DNA of 42,483 bases from an uncultured Prevotellaceae bacterium (GTDB taxonomy: Bacteria; Bacteroidota; Bacteroidia; Bacteroidales; Bacteroidaceae): assembly GCA_900318305.1 (NCBI GenBank), contig ONKB01000113.1, forward strand, positions 1 to 42,483, in the 5' to 3' direction. Within the stretch, counting starts at the first letter, position 1. The number at the start of each line of letters is the position of its first letter. The notes beneath the pieces are model-generated. The model did not search any database and was not told where the DNA came from. It worked only from the letters and a program-made list of their open reading frames with translations. Below, in pieces: positions 25,327-34,826 of the stretch. Both the position numbers and the translations under genes were made by a program.

Positions 25327-26937
25327 ATGACGAATATTAAAAAATATAACAATATTAAGTCCATTCATTCTTCAGTAAAGAAGTATAGGGTTACGCCACG
25401 TCAGAAGATGATCAACTTGATGTACATCGTTTTGATGGCGATGCTGGCCCTCAATGTTTCTCCTGATGTATTGAATGCCTTTTCAATGGTGGAACGCAGT
25501 TTGAACAAGTCAACTACCAATTCCACAAAACAGAATGATGCCCTTTACAGCAACTTTGATGAGCAGATGAAAACAAATCCCACCAAAGTTAAGGAATGGT
25601 ATGATAAAGCCATCGCCGTAAAGCGCATGTCAGATTCTCTCTTCAATTATGCGCAAGAACTGAAAGTCGCTATTGTTAAGGAGGCTGACGGCAAGGACGG
25701 AGATGTCAACAACATCAAGAACCGAGATGATCTGGAGGCTGCCAATCAGGTTATGCTGGCACCAAGCCGAGGACAGGGAAAGAAACTCTTCAACAGCATT
25801 GTCTCTTTCCGTGAGCGTATCCTGAAATATGTCAGTGATCCCGTGGAACGTAGCATTATCAGCAGCAATTTCAGCACAGACATCCCCAAAGAGAAAAAAC
25901 AACTGGGCAAGAATTGGATAGAATATATGTTTGAGTCTACCCCTGTTGTTGCTGCTACAGTATTGCTGACAAAACTGCAAAATGACATACGATATGCTGA
26001 GGGACAGGTTCTTCACACTTTGGTTAAAAACATTGACTTGAAGGATGTGCGTGTCAACGAACTGAATGCCTATGTCGTTCCAAATGCCCAGACCATCGTA
26101 CAAGGCGGAAAATTCAGCGCTCGCATCATTATGGCAGCTGTAGACACAACACAACAGCCGACCATTTATATAGGTAATCGTGAAGTGTCATTGAAGAATG
26201 GCCTGTACGAGGTCTTCTGCAATTCTACAGGCGACTTTTCCTTAGACGGACATATAGAGATGACTGATGCTTCTGGCAGTATAGTAAAACGCTCTTTCCA
26301 GCAGAAATATTCTGTTGTCGCACCATCAGCTACAGTATCAGCCGATTTGATGAACGTGCTTTATGCAGGATATAACAACCCCATCAGTGTATCCGTTCCT
26401 GGAGTACCATCCAATAAAATTATCGCCACTATGACAGGTGGCACATTGCAAGGGGTAGGTCCCGGAAAATACATTGCCCGCCCAGGAGCAGTAGGAACCA
26501 ATGCGGAGATTACCATCAGTTCGCAGACAGAGGCAGGCATACAAAAAATGGGAACGTATATCTTCCGTGTAAGAAAATTGCCCGATCCCACGGCGTTTAT
26601 TGCCTATAAGGACGAGAAAGGCAACCCCACAAAATATATCGGCGGCAGAGGATTCTCCAAATCAGACCTGTTGGCTACCGATGGTATTGGAGCTGCTATT
26701 GATGACGGATTGTTGAATATTGATTTCAGGGTCATCAGTTTTGAAACAGTATTCTTTGATAACATGGGCAATGCTATTCCGGAAGTATCAAACAACGATA
26801 AGTTCACCGATAGGCAGAAGGAGATTTTCCGCCGGCTTAGTCGTGGACGCCGTTTCTATATAACACGTGTCAATGCTGTTGGTCCCGACGGCACAACACG
26901 AGTCTTACCACAGGCTTTGGAAGTAATTGTCAGATAA
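25327..26937 (+). CDS. porM: T9SS inner-membrane/periplasmic shaft protein PorM/GldM
   Basis: A 536-residue protein with one N-terminal transmembrane helix: PRQKMINLMYIVLMAMLALN at 24-43, the hallmark of GldM/PorM. A long periplasmic part of helical then beta-rich domains follows, with repeated Gly-rich strands such as VPGVPSNKIIA and GGRGFSKSDLLA. PorM dimers form the shaft linking the PorL motor to the PorK/N ring. The N-terminal extension of about 23 residues before the conserved PRQKM block is basic and a little long, so a start at a later codon is possible, but no better-placed ATG precedes that block. It lies 11 bases after porL and 21 before porN. Confidence 0.95.
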   Translation: MTNIKKYNNIKSIHSSVKKYRVTPRQKMINLMYIVLMAMLALNVSPDVLNAFSMVERSLNKSTTNSTKQNDALYSNFDEQMKTNPTKVKEWYDKAIAVKRMSDSLFNYAQELKVAIVKEADGKDGDVNNIKNRDDLEAANQVMLAPSRGQGKKLFNSIVSFRERILKYVSDPVERSIISSNFSTDIPKEKKQLGKNWIEYMFESTPVVAATVLLTKLQNDIRYAEGQVLHTLVKNIDLKDVRVNELNAYVVPNAQTIVQGGKFSARIIMAAVDTTQQPTIYIGNREVSLKNGLYEVFCNSTGDFSLDGHIEMTDASGSIVKRSFQQKYSVVAPSATVSADLMNVLYAGYNNPISVSVPGVPSNKIIATMTGGTLQGVGPGKYIARPGAVGTNAEITISSQTEAGIQKMGTYIFRVRKLPDPTAFIAYKDEKGNPTKYIGGRGFSKSDLLATDGIGAAIDDGLLNIDFRVISFETVFFDNMGNAIPEVSNNDKFTDRQKEIFRRLSRGRRFYITRVNAVGPDGTTRVLPQALEVIVR

Positions 26938-26958
26938 TGAACTAAAAACAACATTAAA

Positions 26959-28113
26959 ATGAAACGTATATTTTTCGCACTCTTGTCATGTTTATTGGTA
27001 ATGCCTGCTATAGCCCAGCCACCAGCACGAATCCGCGAGGCACAGAAAGCACAGCAAACTCAGCAGCAGACCGCTGTTCTGCCTGAGCCAGTAGCCAAGG
27101 CACCAGCCGTAAAAGCACCCGTAAAGGCGCAACCTGTAACCAACAGTGCCACAACAGTATCACAACGTGCCGATTTGGAGTTCCCGTCTGCAGCCGAAAT
27201 GCCAAAGGACGTTTCCTGGCGTCGCGACATATATCGTGTACTGGACTTGACACAGGACAAGAATGCCGTACTCTATTATCCTGAGGAACCCCAGGAAGAC
27301 AGAATGAACCTGTTTACATATCTGTTCAAACTCATGATGCGCAAACAGATTACAGTCTATAACTATACTATTGACGGCAACGAGGACTTTTCTGCCACAA
27401 ACGCCGTGGTCCCCAAGAATTTCCTGGAACGCAATCATATTCGCTTTGAGGAGAAGGCCGGAAGATTCCGTATTGAGGACAGTGACATCCCTTCGGGTGA
27501 GGTAAACACTTATTATATAAAGGAGAGCACCTATTTTAACCAACATACGGCAACTTTCCATACACAGGTGGTAGCCATATGCCCCGTGCGCAAAGAACTG
27601 GATGAATTTGGCACCACACCAGTAAGTACACCTCTTTTCTGGGTAAAATATGCTGATGTCGCACCTTTCTTGGCAAAACTGTCACTCAACGGCAGCAATT
27701 ACAACAATGCCGCCATCATCTCTGCCGACGACTATTTTACAACAAATCAGTACGACGGCAAAATTTATAAAACAAACAATCTGCAGGGTAAAGTACTTGC
27801 CAATTATTGCAAAACCGACTCTGACATGACACGGGAGCAGAAACGCATAGAAAAAGAACTGACTACGTTTGAGGATCATGTTTGGGGAGCTGATTCCGCT
27901 CAACTCAAAAGAATGGAGTTGGAAAAGGCTATAAAGGATTCCTTGGCCAATTTGCCTCAACAGACAGAAAAAACGGCCACAAAAAAACCAGCTTCCTCAG
28001 CAACTAAAGTCAAGAAATCTGATGCAAGTACTTCCAATAGTTCACGCAGCCAGACTAAACGACAGAAATCCTCATCCTCTACGTCCTATACGGTGAGAAG
28101 ACAAAAACATTAA
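26959..28113 (+). CDS. porN: T9SS ring protein PorN/GldN
   Basis: 384 residues with a signal peptide ending near residue 20 (IAQPP). After an Ala/Gln/Pro-rich low-complexity stretch (about 25-70) comes the conserved GldN domain, with DVSWRRDIYRVLDL, NLFTYLFKLM and IRFEEKAGRFRIEDSDIP, up to about residue 335. The last 45 residues are Lys/Ser-rich and probably disordered. PorN joins PorK in the periplasmic ring and contacts the PorM shaft. It is the final gene of the T9SS run; a strong terminator begins 25 bases after its stop. Confidence 0.94.
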   Translation: MKRIFFALLSCLLVMPAIAQPPARIREAQKAQQTQQQTAVLPEPVAKAPAVKAPVKAQPVTNSATTVSQRADLEFPSAAEMPKDVSWRRDIYRVLDLTQDKNAVLYYPEEPQEDRMNLFTYLFKLMMRKQITVYNYTIDGNEDFSATNAVVPKNFLERNHIRFEEKAGRFRIEDSDIPSGEVNTYYIKESTYFNQHTATFHTQVVAICPVRKELDEFGTTPVSTPLFWVKYADVAPFLAKLSLNGSNYNNAAIISADDYFTTNQYDGKIYKTNNLQGKVLANYCKTDSDMTREQKRIEKELTTFEDHVWGADSAQLKRMELEKAIKDSLANLPQQTEKTATKKPASSATKVKKSDASTSNSSRSQTKRQKSSSSTSYTVRRQKH

Positions 28114-28137
28114 GGAGGTTTTATCGTCTTTCATATC

Positions 28138-28178
28138 AACATCAGGGGATTGTAAATGCAATCCCCTGATGTTTAGTT
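28138..28178 (+). terminator. Rho-independent terminator of the porP-N operon
   Basis: AACATCAGGGGATTG (28138-28152) pairs perfectly with CAATCCCCTGATGTT (28159-28173) around a 6-base loop, and a T-rich tract follows. The remaining gap to 28300 shows nothing else convincing. Confidence 0.88.
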
Positions 28179-28300
28179 TTTCTTGACCACTAATTACTCT
28201 ATCTTTTTTTCTGCATCCTCGACTTCAAAAGAAGTAGGCAGAAGACTCGGAAGTATCTGTGTAGACAAACAAAAATAACAAACTCACGTTAAGACAGAGT

Positions 28301-29383
28301 TTATTTCCCTATCAACGACTTGATAACATTTATTTCTTCTTGATCAAATGGAGTGCCGTCTGTTCGGAGGATGTCATGGAACCATACCGGAGGTTCTTTT
28401 ACATCGGGAAGAGGTTCTCCCCACGCAAAATTGGTATTGGTCTTACCTGCTACAAATCCCCAGTTTATGGCCCCTACATGGTGCTTCTTCAAAACAGGCA
28501 GTACATTCTGGAACTTACTGTTGAATTTGCGTGCCATATACTCCGTGCAGATAAGAGGACGGTTCCCCATGCGCAGGTATTTTATCATCTGCTCCTGATC
28601 AACACTGTCCTTATAGTTATGGTATGTGTTAATATCGTTATGCTCCAACTGGAAAGCCTGCAGCTTGACATTCTTCGCACCCATCTCGCAGATACTACTG
28701 GTAATAGGCTGGGATGGTCTCGCCTCACGGGCCCACTCGTATGTCTTTTTCATCAGGTTATAGGAAACAACTCCTATGCCCTGCGCACCAGGCTCATTAT
28801 ATATATCCCAAAACAGAATACGCTTGTCATAGCGGAAACTACCGATGACATCCTTGAAATATTTCCGGAGAAACTTATACAACTTGGTCGTGTCGGCTCG
28901 CAAACTGATAGCAGGGTCCTTTACCCAGCCTGAGTTATGGACTCCAGGCTTGGGTTCTGGCTGACGACCATATCTTGACTCCGGGAGCCAGTTGTCGTCC
29001 AGAAGGACAAAAAAGGGACGAATATGATGTCGCTCACAAATGCCAAGAAAATGAGACATATTGTCTTTCAATTCCTGAGGATTATGTTCCCACACAACAC
29101 TACTCAAGAACACACGCATTGTGTTGAAGCCAATGGTTTCGGCCCATGTTAACTCTTTTTCTATCTGAACAGGGTCATAGGTCTCCTTGCTCCACATCTC
29201 TATCTGATTGATGGCAGTAGCAGGAATATAATTACACCCGACCAGCCATGGCAACTTGCTGTACCACTCATTTGCCCTCTGTTCAGTCCACCGGTGTTTA
29301 TTGATATCCTTGGCAGATGCTACAGGACACACACACAGATAACCGATACAGAGGAATACAACTAATTGGAGAAAGTGTTTCAT
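28301..29383 (-). CDS. Exported clan GH-A glycoside hydrolase (GH5-like)
   Basis: 360 residues with a signal peptide ending near residue 24 (VASAKD). The catalytic domain has the clan GH-A pattern: FNTMRVFL (86-93), the acid/base Glu197 in YNEPG, and the nucleophile Glu281 in ICTEYMA, each at the end of a predicted beta strand, plus WGFVAGKTNT near the end. Such proteins are often labelled cellulase- or xylanase-like; substrate (beta-mannan, xylan or another beta-glycan) cannot be told from sequence. It lies 106 bases downstream of an alpha/beta hydrolase in the carB transcription unit, so the two may act on one decorated glycan. Confidence 0.82.
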   Translation of the reverse strand: MKHFLQLVVFLCIGYLCVCPVASAKDINKHRWTEQRANEWYSKLPWLVGCNYIPATAINQIEMWSKETYDPVQIEKELTWAETIGFNTMRVFLSSVVWEHNPQELKDNMSHFLGICERHHIRPFFVLLDDNWLPESRYGRQPEPKPGVHNSGWVKDPAISLRADTTKLYKFLRKYFKDVIGSFRYDKRILFWDIYNEPGAQGIGVVSYNLMKKTYEWAREARPSQPITSSICEMGAKNVKLQAFQLEHNDINTYHNYKDSVDQEQMIKYLRMGNRPLICTEYMARKFNSKFQNVLPVLKKHHVGAINWGFVAGKTNTNFAWGEPLPDVKEPPVWFHDILRTDGTPFDQEEINVIKSLIGK

Positions 29384-29489
29384 AATGGGTTTATTATTAT
29401 TGTTGAAAGTTTCTTTACTGTCTAAGGTATTCCATTCTCCCTCTCTTACCTTATTTATTATCTGGCAAAAGGAATCTATCAGATGGCCA

Positions 29490-30470
29490 TTAAAGATACT
29501 TGTTCAGGAAACGGATAAGGCTTTCTGTCATCTCCCTGGATTTATCTGTTGTGATAGTGGGAAAGACATGATTCTCGCCGTCAATAGGATGTACCTCTAT
29601 GACATGACCTCTAGCCGTCATAGCTTGCTGGAGCCACTGTGTATGGCTGAAAGGCACTACTGTGTCCTTTGTACCATGAAAGACAATAGTGGGAACTGCA
29701 TCCTGAACATAAGTCATGGGAGAGTAATGCAGGCATTTCCGAGTGCGCCTTTGGGGATGCGCCGCACTCTCACCCGTAAAGGACCACAACAAGATACTCC
29801 TCATATCTATAATGTTCTTTTTGATTTTCAAGGACGCCAAGGATACAACAAAGGGAGACAGACGGGATCTTAGGATTTTGCTCATATCTGTCGGTCCATA
29901 GATATCCACGACACATTTTACTTTGGCAGAATAAAGGTCCAGGGCTTTGTCTCCAGGAGCAATACCATCAGGAGAGTAGGCCGTCATCAGTGCCAGATGG
30001 CCTCCTGCCGAAGTACCCATGACAGCTATCCTGTCAGGATTGAAACCGTATTGCTGTGAGTTGGCCCTAACCCATTTTACTGCATCCTTGCAGTCGGCAA
30101 GCGGCTCGGGATAAACAACTGTGAAAGAATCATTAACCAGTCTGTAATCAATGCAGACAACGGCATACCCTGACTTCAACATCTCCGTCAGCATCAAACT
30201 GATCCATTCCTTTTTACTCATCTCCTCCTTGTTGCCGTGCATCCATGAACCGCCATGAATGAAGACTACAACGGGAGTATTTGAAGAAGTCTGGGCATAA
30301 GGAAGATATATGTCTAACTTCTGAGCACCCTGAGGAGTGTTCTTATATACAACATTCTCTATTAGGCGTGCCTCTGGAGGTAGCAAGCCTGTTTTTTGCT
30401 TGTTTGCGACACATGGAAGACAGCAACAAACAAGCAGTATATACAGGATTTGTCTGCCCAGCTTTCTCAA
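29490..30470 (-). CDS. Exported alpha/beta hydrolase (carboxylesterase-like)
   Basis: 326 residues with a signal peptide (hydrophobic stretch 8-20). It shows the hormone-sensitive-lipase/BD-FAE-type order: oxyanion motif HGGSW at 72-76, nucleophile elbow GTSAG at 152-156 with Ser154, and Asp269 (GTKDTVVPF) and His301 (GENHVF) completing a triad. Relatives de-esterify acetylated or feruloylated glycans, or small esters. Its position before a clan GH-A glycosidase gene supports a glycan esterase role, but that is inference. It lies 54 bases after carB on the same strand. Confidence 0.85.
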   Translation of the reverse strand: MRKLGRQILYILLVCCCLPCVANKQKTGLLPPEARLIENVVYKNTPQGAQKLDIYLPYAQTSSNTPVVVFIHGGSWMHGNKEEMSKKEWISLMLTEMLKSGYAVVCIDYRLVNDSFTVVYPEPLADCKDAVKWVRANSQQYGFNPDRIAVMGTSAGGHLALMTAYSPDGIAPGDKALDLYSAKVKCVVDIYGPTDMSKILRSRLSPFVVSLASLKIKKNIIDMRSILLWSFTGESAAHPQRRTRKCLHYSPMTYVQDAVPTIVFHGTKDTVVPFSHTQWLQQAMTARGHVIEVHPIDGENHVFPTITTDKSREMTESLIRFLNKYL

Positions 30471-30524
30471 TATGTTAGACTCTTTCAGAATTGTTCACTT
30501 CTACCATGCCTTCTAAGGGGAGCC

Positions 30525-33500
30525 TCATTCATACTCCTGCCAGCTCTTAATCTGGATGTTCTCCAAATCCATCTCACAGATGGCTTTGATAAATGCGTTT
30601 GCAAGGCGGGCATTGGTAATCAGCGGGATGTTGTGGTCAATCGCCGCACGACGAATATGATAGCCGTTCGTCAGTTCACGGGTGGTGCGGTTCTTAGGAA
30701 TATTGATAATTAAACCCAAGCGATGGTCAGCTATCATGTTCAAAACATTCTCTTTGGACAAGTCCTCATCATCAGGCCATGATACCGGAGTTGCTTTCAC
30801 ACCGTTCTCATTAAGGAATTTTGCTGTTCCCTCTGTTCCGTAGATTGTATAGCCTTTCTGTTCAAACTTCCGTACGCTGTCAAGCAAGGTGACTTTACCC
30901 TTCACGTCACCGCTGCTGATGAGAACGCCCTTGTCCCTGCTAGGGATATTATAACCTGTAGCAATCATGGAATTCAGCAGCGCCTCGTTAAAGTCATCGC
31001 CCAGACAGCCTACCTCGCCAGTAGAACTCATATCCACCCCAAGGATAGGGTCAGCGTTCTGCAAGCGGGCGAAACTGAACTGGCTGGCTTTAACACCTAT
31101 CCAGTCTATGTCAAACTCACGTTTGTCGGGCTTGTCATAAGGGGCACCCAACATTACACGAGTCGCCGTATCAATGAAATTGCGCTTCAACACCTTGCTG
31201 ACAAACGGGAAAGAACGGCTGGCGCGCAGGTTACACTCAATAACCTTGACAGTATGGTCTTTGGCCAGATACTGAATGTTGAAAGGTCCGGTAATTTGGA
31301 GTTCTTTAGCTATGGCGCGACTTATTTTCTTTATCTGGCGGACTATGCTGAAACTTATTTCCTGTGCCGGGAAAGTCATGGTAGCATCGCCGGAATGGAC
31401 ACCTGCGTACTCTATATGCTCACTAATGCCGTATTCTATGACTTCACCATCCTTAGCCACGGCGTCAAATTCTATTTCGTTGGTCTCGGTCATGAACTTG
31501 GAGATAACAACAGGATACTCCTTACTGATTTCAGAAGCCATCTCCAGGAAGCGCTTCAACTCGTTGTCATTATAGCAGACATTCATAGCGGCACCCGAGA
31601 GGACATATGACGGACGAACCAATACAGGATAGCCCACCTTGTCAATAAAAGCCTTCACATCCTCCATGGAAGTCAACGCGCTCCATTCAGGCTGATCAAT
31701 GCCGAGATTGTCCAGCATAGCAGAGAACTTGTTCCTGTTCTCAGCACGGTCAATGTTAACCGGTGACGTCCCCAATACAGGAACACCCTGACGGTAGAGC
31801 TTCATGCAAAGATTGTTGGGAATCTGGCCGCCTACGGAAATTATCACTCCCTTGGGGTTCTCCAAGTCAATGACATCGAGTACGCGTTCAAAGGACAACT
31901 CGTCAAAATACAAGCGGTCACACATATCATAATCGGTAGATACCGTCTCCGGATTATAATTAATCATGATAGACTTGTACCCCAATGAACGCGCAGTCTG
32001 AATGGCATTTACCGAGCACCAGTCAAACTCCACTGAACTGCCTATCCTGTATGCGCCAGAGCCAAGAACAACCACGGACTTCTCATCATTGTTGTAGTTA
32101 ATGTCATACTCCTTGACGCTATAGGTCATATACAGATAATTTGTCTTCTCTGGATGCTCGCTGGCCACTGTCTCTATGCGTTTTACCGCAGGAAGAACAC
32201 CCAGCTGTTTCCTTTTATTGCGTACCTGAAGATTCTCTTTCTCCATATTGCCTACATGACATTGGGTAACGATACGCGCTATCTGGAAATCGGAGAAACC
32301 AAGAATCTTGGCCTGAAGCATAACATCGGCAGGCAAGCTCTCAATGGTCTTGTAAGAAGCCAGGACCTTCTGGTAGTCAACAATATTCTTAAGCCTTGAC
32401 AAGAACCACTTGTCAATCTTTGTCAGGTCATAGATACGGTCAATGGACAATCCCTCCTCCAATGCCTGGGCAATGGCAAAGATACGCAGGTCTGTAGGAT
32501 TAGCCAGTTCTTCCTCAACATTGTCAAAATGTATATGGTCGTTGCATACAAAGCCATGCATACCCTGTCCTATCATACGCAAGCCTTTTTGGATAATTTC
32601 CTCAAAGGTGCGGCCTATGCTCATTATTTCGCCAACCGACTTCATGCTTGAGCCTATCTGACGGCTCACACCGACAAATTTCGTGAGATCCCAACGGGGA
32701 ATCTTGCAAATCAAGTAGTCTAATGACGGAGCAACATAGGCTGAATTGGGCGTCCCCATCTTGCCTATCTGGTCCAACGTGTAACCCAGGGCTATCTTGG
32801 CAGCAACAAAAGCCAGAGGATATCCTGTGGCTTTTGAAGCCAAAGCAGACGAACGGCTCAGACGTGCGTTGATTTCAATGATACGGTAGTCGTTTGTCTC
32901 CGCATTGAACGCAAACTGGATGTTACACTCTCCTACAATATTCAAATGACGCACACATTTTATGGTTATATCCTGCAGAAGCTTGACCTGATCATCGGTC
33001 AGGGAACAAGTCGGCGCAACAACGATGGATTCACCTGTATGGATGCCGAGAGGGTCAAAATTCTCCATAGAAGCTACCGTAAAGCAATGGTCATTGGCAT
33101 CGCGAATACATTCAAACTCTATTTCCTTCCATCCTTTCAGGCACTCCTCCACCAAGACTTGCGGTGCAAAGGTAAAGGCACTCTCCGCAATCTCCTTGAA
33201 GGTCTTTTCGTCGGGACAGACACCCGAGCCTAAGCCGCCAAGGGCATATGCCGAACGAATCATAATGGGGTAACCTATCTCCCGCGCAGCAGCTATGGCA
33301 GTGTCCATTGCCTCGCAGGCATGGCTCACAGGAACTTTCAAATCTATCTCCGTCAATTTCTTAACAAACAAATCGCGGTCCTCTGTATTCATAATGGCCT
33401 CAACAGAGGTACCTAAGACTTGAACCTTATATTTCCTTAAGGTACCATTCATAAATAACTCCGTACCACAGTTCAGTGCCGTCTGTCCTCCAAATGCCAA

Positions 33501-33755
33501 TAAGATTCCGTCAGGACGCTCTTTTTTTATCACCTCGGTCACAAAATGAGGAGTAACGGGTAAAAAGTAAACTTTATCCGCAATGCCTTTGGATGTCTGT
33601 ATGGTGGCAATATTTGGATTTATCAACACGGAGGAAATCCCTTCCTCACGCAAAGCCTTAAGGGCTTGTGAACCTGAATAGTCAAACTCTCCTGCCTGAC
33701 CTATCTTTAACGCACCGGAACCTAATACCAGTACCTTTTTAAGTTTTGTACTCAT
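30525..33755 (-). CDS. carB: Carbamoyl-phosphate synthase large subunit
   Basis: 1076 residues, the full family length (about 1070). It makes carbamoyl phosphate from bicarbonate, two ATP and ammonia supplied by CarA, for arginine and pyrimidine synthesis. The two homologous ATP-grasp halves begin KVLVLGSGALKIGQAGEFDYSG and SVVVLGSGAYRIGSSVEFDW respectively. Paired VGGQ/FGGQ and IEINARLSRSSAL/IECNLRASRSFPF blocks are intact, and an allosteric MGS-like domain closes the protein (ISSGDVKGKVTLLDSVRKFE). carA is not in this window on the downstream side and no carA gene precedes it, so it lies elsewhere. Confidence 0.98.
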   Translation of the reverse strand: MSTKLKKVLVLGSGALKIGQAGEFDYSGSQALKALREEGISSVLINPNIATIQTSKGIADKVYFLPVTPHFVTEVIKKERPDGILLAFGGQTALNCGTELFMNGTLRKYKVQVLGTSVEAIMNTEDRDLFVKKLTEIDLKVPVSHACEAMDTAIAAAREIGYPIMIRSAYALGGLGSGVCPDEKTFKEIAESAFTFAPQVLVEECLKGWKEIEFECIRDANDHCFTVASMENFDPLGIHTGESIVVAPTCSLTDDQVKLLQDITIKCVRHLNIVGECNIQFAFNAETNDYRIIEINARLSRSSALASKATGYPLAFVAAKIALGYTLDQIGKMGTPNSAYVAPSLDYLICKIPRWDLTKFVGVSRQIGSSMKSVGEIMSIGRTFEEIIQKGLRMIGQGMHGFVCNDHIHFDNVEEELANPTDLRIFAIAQALEEGLSIDRIYDLTKIDKWFLSRLKNIVDYQKVLASYKTIESLPADVMLQAKILGFSDFQIARIVTQCHVGNMEKENLQVRNKRKQLGVLPAVKRIETVASEHPEKTNYLYMTYSVKEYDINYNNDEKSVVVLGSGAYRIGSSVEFDWCSVNAIQTARSLGYKSIMINYNPETVSTDYDMCDRLYFDELSFERVLDVIDLENPKGVIISVGGQIPNNLCMKLYRQGVPVLGTSPVNIDRAENRNKFSAMLDNLGIDQPEWSALTSMEDVKAFIDKVGYPVLVRPSYVLSGAAMNVCYNDNELKRFLEMASEISKEYPVVISKFMTETNEIEFDAVAKDGEVIEYGISEHIEYAGVHSGDATMTFPAQEISFSIVRQIKKISRAIAKELQITGPFNIQYLAKDHTVKVIECNLRASRSFPFVSKVLKRNFIDTATRVMLGAPYDKPDKREFDIDWIGVKASQFSFARLQNADPILGVDMSSTGEVGCLGDDFNEALLNSMIATGYNIPSRDKGVLISSGDVKGKVTLLDSVRKFEQKGYTIYGTEGTAKFLNENGVKATPVSWPDDEDLSKENVLNMIADHRLGLIINIPKNRTTRELTNGYHIRRAAIDHNIPLITNARLANAFIKAICEMDLENIQIKSWQEYE

Positions 33756-33785
33756 GTTTATTTGTTGTTACGGAATTATTAGGTG

Positions 33786-33817
33786 CAAAATTATGCAATT
33801 TTGCCATTTCCTGCAAG
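33786..33817 (-). promoter_or_regulatory. Bacteroidetes-type promoter of carB
   Basis: On the minus strand TAATTTTG (plus-strand CAAAATTA, 33786-33793) matches TAnnTTTG. A near-consensus -33 box (CTTG; plus-strand CAAG, 33814-33817) lies 20 bases further upstream. It is nearly the same arrangement as at pckA. The leader to the carB ATG is about 25-30 bases. Confidence 0.6.
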
Positions 33818-33874
33818 GTTTATTCAAGAAAAGCAACAATGAATTTCTAAAAAAACATAGTTTTCTCGTTAAAC

Positions 33875-34016
33875 TTTACGGCTCAACTGGGAAAAACTAT
33901 TTTTCCTGCTGGGTAGTAAAAAACAGTCTGTTTCCGAAGGTAACGATTTTCCCAGCCTCGTGGGAGAATTTTTGCGCTCCCACGGGAGAAAAAATTTTTC
34001 CTCGTGGGGCCGTAAA
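33875..34016. repeat. Compact hairpin-rich element with 8-bp inverted ends
   Basis: TTTACGGC (33875-33882) and GCCGTAAA (34009-34016) are perfect inverted ends about 140 bases apart. Inside are GGAAAAA/TTTTTCC (33890-33896/33900-33906), CGTGGGAG/CTCCCACG (33959-33966/33977-33984) and a direct repeat CCTCGTGGG at 33956-33964 and 34000-34008. It fills most of the 448-base gap between carB and the next gene. It may be a REP- or MITE-like element; no transposase or target duplication was seen. Confidence 0.5.
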
Positions 34017-34021
34017 AAGAA

Positions 34022-34099
34022 CACCTCGAAGGCCGCCCGGTCATTCAGCCTGAGAAAGGCAGGATATATATCCACGATGGCAGGAAGGTGATGAGGTGA
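34022..34099 (+). pseudogene. 3' remnant of a BspA-like surface protein gene
   Basis: This stretch encodes the tail LEGRPV..PEKGRIYIHDGRK followed by a stop at 34097-34099. Positions 34024-34090 match 35903-35969, the end of the intact leucine-rich-repeat gene, at 62 of 67 bases by eye. No upstream coding sequence in this frame survives; it begins directly after the hairpin element. It is a decayed gene end or a recombination leftover. Confidence 0.75.
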
Positions 34100-34203
34100 T
34101 TATCAAAATGTAATTTTGTGCTCTTAATTTATTTTGTTTTTGGAGATTAGATATTTAGAAATTTTTTGATAACGTTGTATAGTATAAATAAAAAAGAAAA
34201 ATT

Positions 34204-34728
34204 ATGAAAAAATTATTGTTTGTTGTATTGTTTGCTGTTTCTACAAATGGTTTTGCGGATATGGTTTATAAGTGGGTAAATGTTTATGTGTTTGACACAT
34301 CAGAAATGGGAAGTATCTTTGACTATTCTGATGAGTCTTATGTAGATTTAATGAATACAATGCAATCATATCAAGTTGATTCTACAAACGAACTCATTCC
34401 CGGAGAGACATACAAATTAAGAATAACCTATGACAACACCATTGACAGTTGTTACGCGATTTATGATTTTGTACCTGAATCATATGAACTCGACGGATTT
34501 TGGACATATGCAAACACGGGTCTTATTGTATCCCCTGATGATTTCTATGGAATATATAATATCCAACTAGATCCTCCTTATTTGTATAATCTTGAGGAAT
34601 ACCCTGATGAAGAGCCTGATTTTTATACATGGCTTGGCATATCAAGTGGCACATATTTCAAAATTGGGCTTACAGGGTTGTCCCACATCAGAATAGAAAT
34701 CCAAGTATATAAAGAAGTGGAAGAATAA
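34204..34728 (+). CDS. AT-rich exported protein of unknown function
   Basis: 174 residues, not recognised. A clear signal peptide (MKKLLFVVLFAVSTNGFADM) is followed by an acidic, Tyr-rich mature part of about 155 residues that looks all-beta, with no Cys pair motif, lipobox or sorting tail. Composition is far from its neighbours: the line 34321-34380 has 17 G+C in 60. An upstream TAATTTTG at 34111-34118 fits the -7 consensus, giving a possible 80-base leader. It sits between a remnant and the BspA-like gene inside the variable island, so recent acquisition is plausible. It could be a small adhesin or immunity-like protein; there is no basis to choose. Confidence 0.65.
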   Translation: MKKLLFVVLFAVSTNGFADMVYKWVNVYVFDTSEMGSIFDYSDESYVDLMNTMQSYQVDSTNELIPGETYKLRITYDNTIDSCYAIYDFVPESYELDGFWTYANTGLIVSPDDFYGIYNIQLDPPYLYNLEEYPDEEPDFYTWLGISSGTYFKIGLTGLSHIRIEIQVYKEVEE

Positions 34729-34826
34729 GTGTCATTTTGCTTTCCATATCATATTTTCTATAAGTATAATTTTTATTGGTATTCATAAATCTTTCTTTTT
34801 TACTTTGACATATCTTAATACATATT

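Noticed and set aside
33754-34075. Open frames on both strands across the carB upstream gap (99 codons plus, 68 codons minus)
   Set aside because: They run through the carB promoter, the hairpin element and the BspA-tail remnant. The minus-strand frame resembles the antisense of the BspA-like gene end only because the DNA is duplicated.
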